Shown here one piece after another: positions 11,081-20,227 of a stretch of DNA of 64,000 nt. The notes under the pieces were generated by a model that was given only the letters and a program-made list of their open reading frames with translations, did not search any database and was not told where the DNA came from. How positions within the stretch are numbered: the first letter of the stretch is position 1; each line of letters starts with the position of its first letter. Source of the DNA: Fretibacterium sp. (GTDB taxonomy: Bacteria; Synergistota; Synergistia; Synergistales; Aminobacteriaceae); the NCBI GenBank assembly GCA_024695065.1, contig JAILIX010000038.1:24031-88030 (forward strand). The letters run 5' to 3'. A program made the translations under genes and the position numbers.

Positions 11081-12616
11081 TTAAACCTTCGGCTTCATCG
11101 TTGGGAACAGTATGATGTCACGGATAGAATGAGCTCCTGTCAGAAACATTGCCACACGATCCATACCGATTCCCATCCCGCCCGTCGGGGGCAGACCTGT
11201 CTCGATGGCATTAATGAAGTCCTCATCAAAGTCGTGGGCTTCCTCGTCGCCGGCTTCCTTCTTGCGAAGCTGATCCTCGAACCGCTCGCGCTGGTCCAAC
11301 GGGTCATTCAGTTCGCTGAAAGCATTGGCCAGTTCTTTCCCGTACATGAAGAGCTCAAAACGATGGGTGTAATCAGGAGCATCAGGATCACGCTTGGAGA
11401 GGGGGGATATCTCTGTAGGATGTCCGATGACAAACGTCGGCTGAATCAGCTTATCCTCACAGAAGGCCTCAAACATCAGGTTCAGCACGGCAAAACGGCT
11501 TTCATTCCCCTTCAGTTCGTCCTTCAGACCTTTCTCCCGGGCGATGCGCCGGGCCTCCTCATCGTTCGTAATGGAACTAAAGTCAACCCCTGCATATTCC
11601 CTGACCAGATCCAGCATTTTTGCACGGCGGAAGGGCTTTGAAAGATCTACCGTCACACCGTCCCGCTCCACCTCCATGGTTCCAATGGCCTGGGCTGCGT
11701 TGCGAATCAATTCCTCGGCCAGGTTCATCATGTCCTCGTAATTCGCGTAGGGCCAATAAACCTCCATCATAGTGAATTCCGGGTTGTGCATGATGTCGAT
11801 GCCCTCGTTGCGAAAGTTGCGGCCAATCTCGTAGACACGTCCCATCATGCCGACAACAAGACGTTTTAAATACAACTCTACTGCTATGCGCATATACATC
11901 TCGACACCAAGGGCGTTATGAAACGTTTTAAAGGGCTTTGCTGCCGCCCCCCCGGCCAGAACCGACAGAATGGGCGTCTCAACCTCAAGTGTTCCATGGG
12001 CTTCCAGCGTCTGACGGAAGGAGGAGATGATCTTGGAACGTTTGCGGAACACTTCCCGCACGTCAGGGTTCGCTATCAGATCCATGTAGCGCTGGCGGTA
12101 ACGCGTCTCTGTGTCCGTCAAACCGTGCCACTTTTCCGGCAGAGGACGGATAGCCTTGCTCAACAGCTTGTACTCTGTCACACGGATTGTCAGTTCGCCG
12201 CGCTTCGTGCGGCAGGGATGGCCGACGATACCAATCCAGTCACCAGAGTCCACCCATTTCTTCAGAAACTCATAAGAGATTTCCCCCACTGAATTCAACT
12301 GAAAATAGAGCTGCATCCGGCTCGTCTCGTCAGCCAGGTCCGCAAAAGTAGCCTTGCCCTGGCGCCGGATGGTCATAAGCCTGCCGGCCGTCTGGACAAT
12401 TGCATTTTCGTCCTCCTGTCCCGCCTCAAGGTGGCTGAACCGTCTTTGAATATCCTCAAGGATATCCCGTCGGTCCCACTTCTCAACGACGTAGGGATCA
12501 ACACCCTCCTCTGCGCGGAGGCGCAGCAGCTTATCCTTCCGCTGACGAACAACCTCATTATCTGCCTCATCCAGCTGGGCTGTTTCTATTCCTTTCAGCT
12601 CAATTTTGTTGTCCAC
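11081..12616 (-). CDS. lysS: Lysyl-tRNA synthetase, class II
   Basis: Charges tRNA-Lys in the cytoplasm. The frame is open upstream, but the chosen start is GTG at 12616 (MDNKIELKGI), because GGAAGGGG lies seven bases before it and the longer N-terminus has no family support. The 511-residue product has the OB-fold anticodon-binding domain and class II motifs: RYRQRYMDLI, FRNEGID...HNPEFTMMEVY, and GIGMDRVAM with the final arginine region. Between pepP and ligA, probably co-transcribed. Confidence 0.95.
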   Translation of the reverse strand: MDNKIELKGIETAQLDEADNEVVRQRKDKLLRLRAEEGVDPYVVEKWDRRDILEDIQRRFSHLEAGQEDENAIVQTAGRLMTIRRQGKATFADLADETSRMQLYFQLNSVGEISYEFLKKWVDSGDWIGIVGHPCRTKRGELTIRVTEYKLLSKAIRPLPEKWHGLTDTETRYRQRYMDLIANPDVREVFRKRSKIISSFRQTLEAHGTLEVETPILSVLAGGAAAKPFKTFHNALGVEMYMRIAVELYLKRLVVGMMGRVYEIGRNFRNEGIDIMHNPEFTMMEVYWPYANYEDMMNLAEELIRNAAQAIGTMEVERDGVTVDLSKPFRRAKMLDLVREYAGVDFSSITNDEEARRIAREKGLKDELKGNESRFAVLNLMFEAFCEDKLIQPTFVIGHPTEISPLSKRDPDAPDYTHRFELFMYGKELANAFSELNDPLDQRERFEDQLRKKEAGDEEAHDFDEDFINAIETGLPPTGGMGIGMDRVAMFLTGAHSIRDIILFPTMKPKV

Positions 12617-12668
12617 TTTTATTCCCCTTCCCGGAATTAATGAAATCTGCAAGATTTCTCCTGATACA

Positions 12669-13811
12669 TTATACCTTCTGCTGTCCAGCAATCCCCAGCG
12701 ACTGATTATCGTTGACAGTCAAACATTCTGCGCCGTCCTCCGTGATGAGGTAGTCATCTTCAATACGGAGTCCACCCCAGCCCTCTATGTAAATACCGGG
12801 CTCAATGGTCACCACATCCCCAACCTGTAGGACATCCTTCGACAGGGGAGCCAGACGCGGAGCCTCATGAATCGCAAGTCCAAGGCCATGTCCAAGGCCG
12901 TGAACAAAGTCTTTTCCATAACCGGCATTGATGATAATCCGCCGCGCCACAGCGTCCACATCCTTCCCCGCAGTTCCCGGGCGCAGAGCCGCCGCCGCCG
13001 CATGATGTGCTTCCAGTAATATAGCATTTATCTCCCGCGCTTTATCCTGAACATGTTTCACCGCGAAGTTGCGGGTAATGTCGCTCATGTAGCCGTCCAC
13101 CATCGCGCCATAATCCACCGTCACGGTGTCACCGTCCTCAAAGGCCTTGCCGGTCGCCCTGGCATGGCACATCGCTCCATTTTTGCCCGATGCGACGATA
13201 AAATCGTCGTGAGCCCAACCTTTTTCAGCCCCACGACGCTTGATCTCCGCCAGAAGCGCGCTGTCAAACTCAACCTCTGTCATGCCAGGCTGTACCTGAT
13301 CCAACATGGCCCCGTAGGCGTCACGTCCAATACGCGCGGCCTTTTTGATAGACTCCACTTCAGAAGCATCCTTGGTCCGGCGCAGTGAAGGGATAAAGTC
13401 CGTAGCATCAACCCACTGAGTTTTTACAGGCGCAAACATAACTTCAAATATCCTGTGTGAAACATTCCCGGACTCGAAGCCTACGGTTCCCCATCCTGCA
13501 TCCGAAACAGCTTTGGCAATGAAGGAAGCCAGCGGCATCTCGGATTGTACGATAAGCTTGAAAGGGGACTGGGCTGCTGCCTGGGTGCGGTAACGCCCGT
13601 CTGTCACCAAAGTAGCCTCTTTTTTGTCGATAATGAGCGCCGCACTGCTGCCCCGGAATCCCGAAATATAATGGCAGCTCTCCGAGTTAGCCCTTTCCAG
13701 AACCATCAGGACGAAGGCGTCCATCCCCTTTTCGGCCATCAGTTCCCTGAGGCGGGCAAGCCGATGGTCCACCCTCTCAAATCCCTGTATTTTTCCCCCT
13801 GATGAAGCCAT
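12669..13811 (-). CDS. pepP: M24 family aminopeptidase (Xaa-Pro dipeptidase type)
   Basis: A dinuclear metal peptidase that removes residues ahead of proline, fitting a peptide-fermenting lifestyle. The 380-residue protein has an N-terminal creatinase-like domain and the pita-bread catalytic domain, with metal ligands in VTVDYGAM, MSDITRNF, HGLGHGLGLAIHE, TIEPGIYIEGWGGLRIED. The ATG at 13811 follows AAGGAGAGG. It lies 52 bases upstream of lysS on the same strand. Family assignment is secure; substrate preference is inferred. Confidence 0.88.
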   Translation of the reverse strand: MASSGGKIQGFERVDHRLARLRELMAEKGMDAFVLMVLERANSESCHYISGFRGSSAALIIDKKEATLVTDGRYRTQAAAQSPFKLIVQSEMPLASFIAKAVSDAGWGTVGFESGNVSHRIFEVMFAPVKTQWVDATDFIPSLRRTKDASEVESIKKAARIGRDAYGAMLDQVQPGMTEVEFDSALLAEIKRRGAEKGWAHDDFIVASGKNGAMCHARATGKAFEDGDTVTVDYGAMVDGYMSDITRNFAVKHVQDKAREINAILLEAHHAAAAALRPGTAGKDVDAVARRIIINAGYGKDFVHGLGHGLGLAIHEAPRLAPLSKDVLQVGDVVTIEPGIYIEGWGGLRIEDDYLITEDGAECLTVNDNQSLGIAGQQKV

Positions 13812-13877
13812 TGCCGTCCTCTCCTTCTCATTAAGGTCATAATCATATTTAATTACAACATTTTTATAATCTCAATC

Positions 13878-13914
13878 AAAAAACGTTTGAGCCCCTAATG
13901 ACAAAGGGGCTCAA
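13878..13914 (-). terminator. Terminator after the pilin gene
   Basis: A 10-bp stem (13887-13896 with 13905-13914) with an eight-base loop lies about 55 bases beyond the pilin stop. Read on the minus strand it runs into ACGTTTTTT. It separates the pilus genes from pepP. Confidence 0.75.
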
Positions 13915-13968
13915 TTTGTTATCCGTCTTTTTAAGCAGAGATCGCGAAAATAAGGACACCAGAATCTT

Positions 13969-14442
13969 TCACCGGGCGAGCATATAGACCTTTGAACCGC
14001 CTTTATAGGTCTCATTACTCCCCTCTTCCAACAGACCCTCTGTCTTGGCACGGCCGGAGAGGCTTGACTTGATTTCATCGGCCCCAGCAATATTACCTAT
14101 CGTATAGAAGATGTACCATCTGCCGCTTGAGGAAACGTCAAAGCCATACTGTCCGCCATCATACCTGCCAGGGTTTTCTACATAACGCGCCAGAACCACA
14201 GCGGGGTCAAGAGTCTCGAACTTCGGGTCCAGTCCCCTGTCAAAGTGATCCATGCTGTCGAGGTACATCATAAAGACAGCCTGTTTCATGATGCGGAGAT
14301 CGCTTACAATATTCAGGGCCCGCGCAGAAGACGTTGCCGAGCTGCCGGATAAAAGCAACCCAGACATCAAAATGCCAATGATTCCAATGACAATCAGAAG
14401 TTCAACCAGTGTAAAGCCCAAACGGACAGAACGTTTTTTCAT
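13969..14442 (-). CDS. Type IV pilin-like / pseudopilin protein
   Basis: The 157-residue protein starts with a short basic leader and the prepilin peptidase motif GFTLVELLIVIGIIGIL, followed by the long hydrophobic helix typical of type IV pilins and GspG/H pseudopilins. Cleavage would be after the Gly of GFTL. The remainder is a small globular domain without recognisable signature; length is typical of a minor pilin. It overlaps the end of the gspF/pilC gene by four bases, so the two are expressed together. Whether it serves a pilus, DNA uptake or secretion cannot be told, although dprA is 8 kb away. Confidence 0.85.
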   Translation of the reverse strand: MKKRSVRLGFTLVELLIVIGIIGILMSGLLLSGSSATSSARALNIVSDLRIMKQAVFMMYLDSMDHFDRGLDPKFETLDPAVVLARYVENPGRYDGGQYGFDVSSSGRWYIFYTIGNIAGADEIKSSLSGRAKTEGLLEEGSNETYKGGSKVYMLAR

Positions 14443-15725
14443 CCTATCTGTGACAGAGCCGAAGTTATGGGTCCAAGGATGGACAGAGCAATCACTGCCA
14501 CAACACCCCCTACAATAAGAATAAGAATGGGCTCCAGCAAGGCTGTCGTGGTCTTTATCTGTTCATCCAGCTCCTGATCATACCACGAAGCCATACGGTC
14601 CAGCATATTGTCCAAACGTCCCGTTTCCTCTCCAATTCGCATCATCTGTGCTATCAGGATGGGAAATATCTTAACCTCCCTGGCCGCATTTCCAAGAGAA
14701 TCCCCCTGCTGGGTCCTCTCCTGAAGATGCGCAAAGCCATTGCCAACCACTGCATTGCCCGCCGCCCCCTTAGCCAGCTCCAGTCCAAGAGGCAAGGAAA
14801 CCCCCGCTCCCAATGAAATAGCCAGGGTTCGCGTGGCCCGCAACATACAGGTTTTGAGGACCAGATTATGGAAGAAAGGCAAATGGAGTTTCAGCCGGTC
14901 CACGATGAAACCTCTGCGCGTCAGCAGCCATGTCAGAAACCCGAAGACGCCCAGTACTCCAGGCAAAAGAATCTTCCATTTTGCGATGCAGTACTCCCCC
15001 GCCTCGAACATAAACTGTGTCAGCCGTGGCAGTTCAATATGCATGGCAGCAAAAACCTGACGGAACTGAGGAAGCAGAACAACGACAAAAACCAACAGGA
15101 TAATGAAGGCTAAGATAATGACAAACGCAGGATAAAACAAAGCAGAGAAGATTTTATGCCGCAACTCTGCCCGCTTCTCAAGGAGGGTCGCCACCCCATC
15201 CAGAGCTTTGTCAAGCCGTCCGCTTTCCTCCCCTGCTTCAACCATAGAGGCTATCGTCGGGTTGAAGACAATGTTGCTGCTAATAGCCTGACTCAGGGGG
15301 AGACCGCGTTCAAGGGAAGACTGGATGTCACGCAGTACCTCTCTGAAAGCTGCGCTGTTTTCCTGTTCAATCAGGAGACCGACAGATGGAAAGACCCCTA
15401 AGCCAGCCTTAACCATCGTTGCCATCTGTCGAAAGAAGTTTTTGATTGTCCTGGATGGAATTGTTCTGGAGCGCAAAGAATGTCCCGATGATTCGGGAGG
15501 AGTATCCTCATAAAAAAAAGACGGCACATCAGACTGAGGACTGCCCCTTTCCCCAAGCAGAAGCACCGCTTCCGGAGAAATCTCCCCTTCGTCCGTTACC
15601 TGCAGAGAAAGGACAGTAACACCTTCACGACGAAGAGTTTCCAGAGCGCGTCCTTCATCCGGCGCCTCCACATACCCTTCGATTATCCCTTTTTCATTTC
15701 CCCGTGCCCGATACCTGAACTTCAT
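14439..15725 (-). CDS. Type II secretion / type IV pilus inner-membrane protein F
   Basis: A polytopic inner-membrane platform protein of the GspF/PilC family that links the assembly ATPase to pseudopilins. The 428 residues begin with the family-typical MKFRYRARGNEKGIIEGYVEA, have two repeated cytoplasmic domains (TMVKAGLGVFPSVGLLIEQ and LGAGVSLPLGLELAKG), and three membrane segments, the last in ALLEPILILIVGGVVAVIALSI. No ATPase or secretin gene is adjacent, so this two-gene island depends on components encoded elsewhere. Confidence 0.9.
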   Translation of the reverse strand: MKFRYRARGNEKGIIEGYVEAPDEGRALETLRREGVTVLSLQVTDEGEISPEAVLLLGERGSPQSDVPSFFYEDTPPESSGHSLRSRTIPSRTIKNFFRQMATMVKAGLGVFPSVGLLIEQENSAAFREVLRDIQSSLERGLPLSQAISSNIVFNPTIASMVEAGEESGRLDKALDGVATLLEKRAELRHKIFSALFYPAFVIILAFIILLVFVVVLLPQFRQVFAAMHIELPRLTQFMFEAGEYCIAKWKILLPGVLGVFGFLTWLLTRRGFIVDRLKLHLPFFHNLVLKTCMLRATRTLAISLGAGVSLPLGLELAKGAAGNAVVGNGFAHLQERTQQGDSLGNAAREVKIFPILIAQMMRIGEETGRLDNMLDRMASWYDQELDEQIKTTTALLEPILILIVGGVVAVIALSILGPITSALSQIG

Positions 15726-15786
15726 CTGAACAACGCGCCTCCCCCACTGCTGGCGCTGCGCGCCGGGTTCAGTATTTTATCGCGCT

Positions 15787-16185
15787 TTACCACAAATCCA
15801 CAGCGCCGCTCTTTTTCCCTTTTACCCAGTAGGCTTTATTTTCATCAACCCGGACATAGACAACATCGACATTGCCCACCTTGGCAAGAATCTCGTCAGG
15901 CGTTATCTCACCGCCCAGAGGAGACTGGATGATAAGCCCCTTCTTTGTCGAGTCTTCCATTCCTGACGGTCTGATTCTTTTCTTGGCCGCCGTTTTTCTG
16001 GGCGTGGATTTTACTTCAGAATCCACCTCTACACCAAATACTTCCCTGATTTTAGCGATGACATCTTCGCCGATGGGTTTCCTGCCTGTTTCAACAGCAG
16101 TTATAACAGAAGCTTTAACATCAATAGCCTGTGCAAATGCGGCTTGTGTAAGGTTCTTAGATTTACGCAGTTCTCTGATATCCAT
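15787..16185 (-). CDS. XRE-type helix-turn-helix protein with a C-terminal DUF6465-like domain
   Basis: Residues 1-55 form a Cro/CI helix-turn-helix (LRKSKNLTQAAFAQAIDVKAS, ETGRKPIGEDVIAKI). A basic linker (TPRKTAAKKRIRP) leads to a compact C-terminal domain, IIQSPLGGEITPDEILAKVG then VRVDENKAYWVKGKKSGAVDLW. The latter resembles a family I recall as DUF6465, mostly known as a standalone domain in anaerobic Firmicutes. A candidate promoter (16270-16299) reads toward it. The gene ends about 60 bases before gspF and may control it, but that is inference. The regulator call is good; the domain name is from memory. Confidence 0.75.
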   Translation of the reverse strand: MDIRELRKSKNLTQAAFAQAIDVKASVITAVETGRKPIGEDVIAKIREVFGVEVDSEVKSTPRKTAAKKRIRPSGMEDSTKKGLIIQSPLGGEITPDEILAKVGNVDVVYVRVDENKAYWVKGKKSGAVDLW

Positions 16186-16269
16186 AAAACGTCATTCCCT
16201 TTCCTTTTTACTCTTTCTTTTTTTCATAGGTCAGTTTTTACATTGTGCTGACCTTCGCTCAACCGTTTC

Positions 16270-16299
16270 AGATTACCACGGAAAAAGTCTGTCTGTCAA
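16270..16299 (-). promoter_or_regulatory. Candidate promoter of the XRE gene
   Basis: On the minus strand a perfect TTGACA (16294-16299) is followed after 18 bases by TAATCT (16270-16275), the same -10 variant as in the hrcA promoter. It lies about 85 bases upstream of the XRE start codon. Confidence 0.4.
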
Positions 16300-16315
16300 G
16301 AATTGAACACACGAA

Positions 16316-16353
16316 AAGGAGCGAGTGGGAAAAATTTTTCCTGCTCGCTCCTT
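16316..16353 (-). terminator. Terminator of the hrcA-grpE-dnaK operon
   Basis: A 10-bp stem (16316-16325 with 16344-16353) encloses an inner self-complementary GGAAAAATTTTTCC and on the minus strand is followed by TTTTCG. It sits 55 bases past the dnaK stop. Confidence 0.7.
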
Positions 16354-16407
16354 ATAATTATTTAAATACCTTATGGGCTACAAAATCCCATTCTCACCTG
16401 CCGTCAT

Positions 16408-18249
16408 CTAACGCTCGCTGAATTCCGCATCCACTGTTTCCCCATCGGAGGAAGAAGCACCGCCCGTGCTGCCGGACGAAGCCCCAGCGTCTCCTGCAGA
16501 ACCGCCAGCCGCGCCGGCACCTGCAGCCTGATAGAGCCGCGCCGAGAATTCCTGAAGCGACTTGTCCAGATCTTCTTTCGCACGCTTCATGGCCGCATCA
16601 TCGCCCTTCTCAATAGCGCTCTTTAACGCATCAAGTTTGGCGTTAACCTTCCCTTTCTCCTCGGCGCTCATCTTGTCGCCAAGGTCATTCATTAACTTCT
16701 CCGCCGCGAAGACAGCCGCGTCTGCCTCATTGCGCACTTCTGCCGCGCTGCGTTTCTGTTCGTCCTCCTCCGCATGGGCCTCGGCGTCGTTCTTCATGCG
16801 CTCAATCTCGTCCTTGGAGAGGTTGGAGGACTGAATTGTGATCTTCTGCGCCTTGCCCGTGCCCTTATCCTTGGCGGAGACGTTGAGGATACCGTTGACG
16901 TCAATGTTGAACGTAACCTCAATCTGCGGGATGCCGCGTGGTGCGGGCGGAATGCCGTCCAGCACAAACTCGCCCAACTTCACGTTATCCGCCGCCATAG
17001 AGCGCTCGCCCTGCAGAACCTTGATCTCCACCTGGGGCTGATTGTTGGCCGCAGTCGTGAACACCTGGCTCTTGGACACGGGGATAGCCGTGTTGCGCTC
17101 AATAACCTTCGTGAACACTCCGCCCAGGGTTTCGAGGCCAAGGGACAGGGGCGTAACATCCACCAGCACGATATCCTTGTGATCACCCTTCAGAATTGCG
17201 CCCTGAATAGCCGCACCAGCCGCCACACACTCATCCGGATTGATGCCTTTCGTGGGCTCCTTGCCCAGCAGACTGACAATCTTTTTCTGCACCATCGGCA
17301 TACGGGTGGATCCACCCACAAGAAGTATCTTGTCAACTTCCGAGGCACTGAGTCCAGAGTCAGATAAGGCACGCTGCGTCGGTGTCACTGTGCGGTCCAG
17401 CAGATCTGCCGTCATCTCCTCGAACTTCGCCCGGGTCAGTTTCATCTCCAGGTGCTTGGGGCCCGTCTGGTTCGCCGTGATGAAGGGCAGAGAAATGGTC
17501 GTCTCCGTCATGTTGGAGAGCTCAATCTTCGCCTTCTCCGCTGCCTCACGCAGACGCTGCATGGCCATGGTGTCGTTCTTGAGGTCGATGCCCTCAGTCT
17601 TCCTGAACTCTTCCGCCATCCACTCAACGATGCGGTTATCCCAGTCATCACCGCCCAGCCGGTTGTCACCCGCTGTGGCCAGCACCTCGAATACGCCCTC
17701 TCCCACATCAAGGATGGAGACATCAAATGTACCGCCGCCAAGGTCGAACACCAGAATCTTGTGTTCCTCCTTACGGTTTTCGCCATAAGCCAGGCAGGCT
17801 GCCGTAGGCTCATTGATGATGCGGAGCACCTCAAGGCCTGCGATGGTGCCGGCGTCCTTTGTTGCCTGGCGCTGTGCGTCTGTGAAGTACGCCGGCACCG
17901 TAATGACCGCCTGGGTTACAGGCTCACCGAGGTAATCCTCCGCGTCACGCTTCATCTTCTGAAGGATCATCGCAGAGATTTCCTGCGGCGTGTATTTCTT
18001 GCCGTCAATGCTGACACGGTAGTCCGTTCCCATCTCACGCTTGATGGACATAATGGTATGATCCGCGTTGACAATGGCCTGACGTTTGGCCAGCTGACCT
18101 ACCAGACGCTCGCCCTCCTTGGTGAAAGCCACAACGGACGGCGTAGTCCGAGCCCCCTCGTTATTGGGGATAATAGTGGTCTGGTCCCCCTCCTGTACAG
18201 CAATACAACTGTTTGTCGTTCCCAGGTCAATGCCTACAACTTTTGCCAT
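16408..18249 (-). CDS. dnaK: Molecular chaperone DnaK (Hsp70)
   Basis: ATP-dependent folding chaperone acting with GrpE and DnaJ. The 613-residue protein has the complete actin-like ATPase ([41 protein letters not shown]), the substrate-binding domain, the helical lid, and a Gly/Ser/Ala-rich tail ending near ETVDAEF. ATG at 18249 follows AGGGGGA. It is the last gene of the CIRCE-controlled operon. dnaJ does not follow it, which is unusual compared with many bacteria. Confidence 0.98.
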   Translation of the reverse strand: MAKVVGIDLGTTNSCIAVQEGDQTTIIPNNEGARTTPSVVAFTKEGERLVGQLAKRQAIVNADHTIMSIKREMGTDYRVSIDGKKYTPQEISAMILQKMKRDAEDYLGEPVTQAVITVPAYFTDAQRQATKDAGTIAGLEVLRIINEPTAACLAYGENRKEEHKILVFDLGGGTFDVSILDVGEGVFEVLATAGDNRLGGDDWDNRIVEWMAEEFRKTEGIDLKNDTMAMQRLREAAEKAKIELSNMTETTISLPFITANQTGPKHLEMKLTRAKFEEMTADLLDRTVTPTQRALSDSGLSASEVDKILLVGGSTRMPMVQKKIVSLLGKEPTKGINPDECVAAGAAIQGAILKGDHKDIVLVDVTPLSLGLETLGGVFTKVIERNTAIPVSKSQVFTTAANNQPQVEIKVLQGERSMAADNVKLGEFVLDGIPPAPRGIPQIEVTFNIDVNGILNVSAKDKGTGKAQKITIQSSNLSKDEIERMKNDAEAHAEEDEQKRSAAEVRNEADAAVFAAEKLMNDLGDKMSAEEKGKVNAKLDALKSAIEKGDDAAMKRAKEDLDKSLQEFSARLYQAAGAGAAGGSAGDAGASSGSTGGASSSDGETVDAEFSER

Positions 18250-18340
18250 GATAAATTCCCCCTGTATATAAACTTTTTGATCGAAGATCAGCGGGCAAAG
18301 CCCTCCGGCCTCCTAATATTGTTGCCTGATTTACGCTAAA

Positions 18341-18949
18341 CTACTCTGCCTTTCCAACTATGACGCGCGCTGCACGCAGTACCCGGCCTTCCTTCGTCCG
18401 GTAGCCGCGGAGCTGCTCATTCACCACCGCACCGTCCTGTTCCGGGGTGTCCGCCGGGACGGTCCCAACAGCCTCATGGAAGTTGGCATCAAAACGTTGT
18501 CCCTCTGTTGGGATAACACTGACCCCCAGTTCCTCCAGCGCGGACAAAAACTGCCGCTGCACCATACGAACACCCACAAGAACATCTCTTGCACTGCCAT
18601 CCTCAGGCACCATCAGTGCCCGATCCAGATTGTCCAGCACGGGAAGAAGGGCTGTAATCACATCCTCCTCTGTTCGCCGGCGGGCCTCCTGTTTCTCACG
18701 GGTTACACGCTGTCGGTAGTTATAAAAATCCGCCCGCGACGCCGCAAGTTCCTGTTCCAGAGCGGTGATCCTCTCGTCCGGATTTTCCACCTTTGACTCC
18801 GATTCCGACTTTTTATCAGACAGCGTCTCTTCCGGATCCCCATCCTCAGGAATCAGAACATTATCTTCATGAAGCTCAGGGTTCTCCTTTTCTTCATCTT
18901 CTCCTTCAATGACAGGCTCAAAATATTCATTCCCCATCTCATTTTCCAT
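18341..18949 (-). CDS. grpE: Nucleotide exchange factor GrpE
   Basis: Stimulates ADP release from DnaK. The 202-residue protein has an acidic, low-complexity N-terminus of about 55 residues, the long dimerising coiled coil (ITALEQELAASRADFYNYRQRV), and the beta-rich C-terminal head with FDANFHEAVG and RVLRAARVIVGK. AAGGAGGA precedes the ATG at 18949. It sits between hrcA and dnaK. Confidence 0.95.
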   Translation of the reverse strand: MENEMGNEYFEPVIEGEDEEKENPELHEDNVLIPEDGDPEETLSDKKSESESKVENPDERITALEQELAASRADFYNYRQRVTREKQEARRRTEEDVITALLPVLDNLDRALMVPEDGSARDVLVGVRMVQRQFLSALEELGVSVIPTEGQRFDANFHEAVGTVPADTPEQDGAVVNEQLRGYRTKEGRVLRAARVIVGKAE

Positions 18950-19009
18950 CTATGCCCAATCCTCCTTTGACCTCGCCCAAACAGACGCATCCATGCACCT
19001 GCCCCGGCA

Positions 19010-20032
19010 TTAGGACATCCTGTCCGTCGCGTCCTCGTCCAAAGCGTCCACCACGGATTCCAGGACACCGATGGAGCGCTCATAATCCATTCTCAGCGGG
19101 CCGATAAGCCCAAGGACAGCTTTCTGCTGGCGCGCTCTCGCAGGGATGAGGATCATCGCGCTCTCCTCCATGCCTTCCGTCTCGTTCTCATCCCCCAGAG
19201 AGACTTTGAGATCCGCAGCCTGGCGGCATTTTTCCACCATCCGGGCCAGAGGCTTCTCCTGCTCCAGAAGCGAGAGCACAGCCTGAAGCCTTGAGAGTGC
19301 CTGGAAGTGCGGAAGGCTCAGAATGTGCTTGGCCCCACTGCTGAAGAAACGATAGTTCTGTTCCGTCAAAAAGCGGTCCAGTTCATCAATAGCCGCATGA
19401 CAAGCCGTTTCGGCTTCCTCAAGCCCACCCAGCACATATTGATAGAGCACATCATGGACATCACTCCAGGGATGCCCCAGCGCCACAGTATTGATGCGCC
19501 GGCTGAGTTCTTCCAGAAGCCCCGGTTCCACCTCGCAAGGCAGATTGAACTGCGAATGATGAACAAGCCCGCCTTGAAGGACAATAAGGGCCAAAACGTT
19601 CGTCCCGCCCAGCGGCATCAGGTCAATATGCTGAATCTCGATATCATCCAGCCCGGAGACCGCCGCCACCGCCACGCAGTTCGTGAGCCGGGAGAGAAGG
19701 TGTGTGACGTAACCCAGCAGATCTTCAATACCGCTGCGCCGCCCTACCAGCTCCTTGCGCCAGGCTTCGGCCCCGTGAGTGCGGTTCCTTGCCCGCGCTG
19801 TCACAGAATCCACATAGACCCGGTAAGCCTTGGCCGTGGGCAGGCGGCCGGAGGACGTGTGAGGCTGATAGAAGTAGCCCAACTCCTCGAGATCTGCCAT
19901 CTCGTTGCGAATAGTGGCAGGGCTCAAACCCCGGATGTACTTCTTCGTGATGGTGCGCGACCCGGCAGGCTCCCCTGTTTTGATATACTCGTACACCACC
20001 GCAAGAATGATGCTGAGCTGCCTCTCCGTCAT
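19010..20032 (-). CDS. hrcA: Heat-inducible transcription repressor HrcA
   Basis: Winged-helix repressor that binds CIRCE elements and depends on GroE for activity. Start chosen at ATG 20032 (MTERQLSIILAVV), preceded by GGGGAGGTGAGG; a longer frame to 20074 would read through the CIRCE-proximal leader. The 340-residue product has the N-terminal DNA-binding region (GSRTITKKYIRGLSPATIRNEMADLEE is split by the wing) and a C-terminal dimerisation region. First gene of hrcA-grpE-dnaK, hence autoregulated through the CIRCE copy 36 bases upstream. Confidence 0.95.
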   Translation of the reverse strand: MTERQLSIILAVVYEYIKTGEPAGSRTITKKYIRGLSPATIRNEMADLEELGYFYQPHTSSGRLPTAKAYRVYVDSVTARARNRTHGAEAWRKELVGRRSGIEDLLGYVTHLLSRLTNCVAVAAVSGLDDIEIQHIDLMPLGGTNVLALIVLQGGLVHHSQFNLPCEVEPGLLEELSRRINTVALGHPWSDVHDVLYQYVLGGLEEAETACHAAIDELDRFLTEQNYRFFSSGAKHILSLPHFQALSRLQAVLSLLEQEKPLARMVEKCRQAADLKVSLGDENETEGMEESAMILIPARARQQKAVLGLIGPLRMDYERSIGVLESVVDALDEDATDRMS

Positions 20033-20067
20033 AACCTCACCTCCCCTGTCTATTGTGCTCTTATTAA

Positions 20068-20094
20068 TTAGCACTCTTAAAAGATGAGTGCCAA
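20068..20094 (-). promoter_or_regulatory. CIRCE operator for HrcA
   Basis: TTAGCACTC, nine bases, then GAGTGCCAA: one mismatch from the consensus inverted repeat TTAGCACTC-N9-GAGTGCTAA. It lies between the promoter and the hrcA start codon, in the transcribed leader. Confidence 0.95.
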
Positions 20095-20115
20095 TAAACT
20101 CTTAAAACGGTGTTA

Positions 20116-20144
20116 AGATTAGCAAGCCCTGCCCAAAATGTCAA
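20116..20144 (-). promoter_or_regulatory. Promoter of hrcA-grpE-dnaK
   Basis: On the minus strand TTGACA (20139-20144) and TAATCT (20116-20121) are separated by 17 bases. Transcription would start near 20109, about 15 bases ahead of the CIRCE element, which is the usual arrangement. Confidence 0.75.
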
Positions 20145-20227
20145 GGAAAGACAGGAGGGGGGAATTACGTATTTTGCAAAAGGAAAAAAGAGCCCGTAGG
20201 AGCGTGCCTGTTGAAATGCGTTTTGTT

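Noticed and set aside
17452..18339. A 295-codon open frame antisense to dnaK
   Set aside because: It mirrors dnaK codon structure, has no ribosome site and no family sequence; such antisense frames are common in G+C-rich genes.
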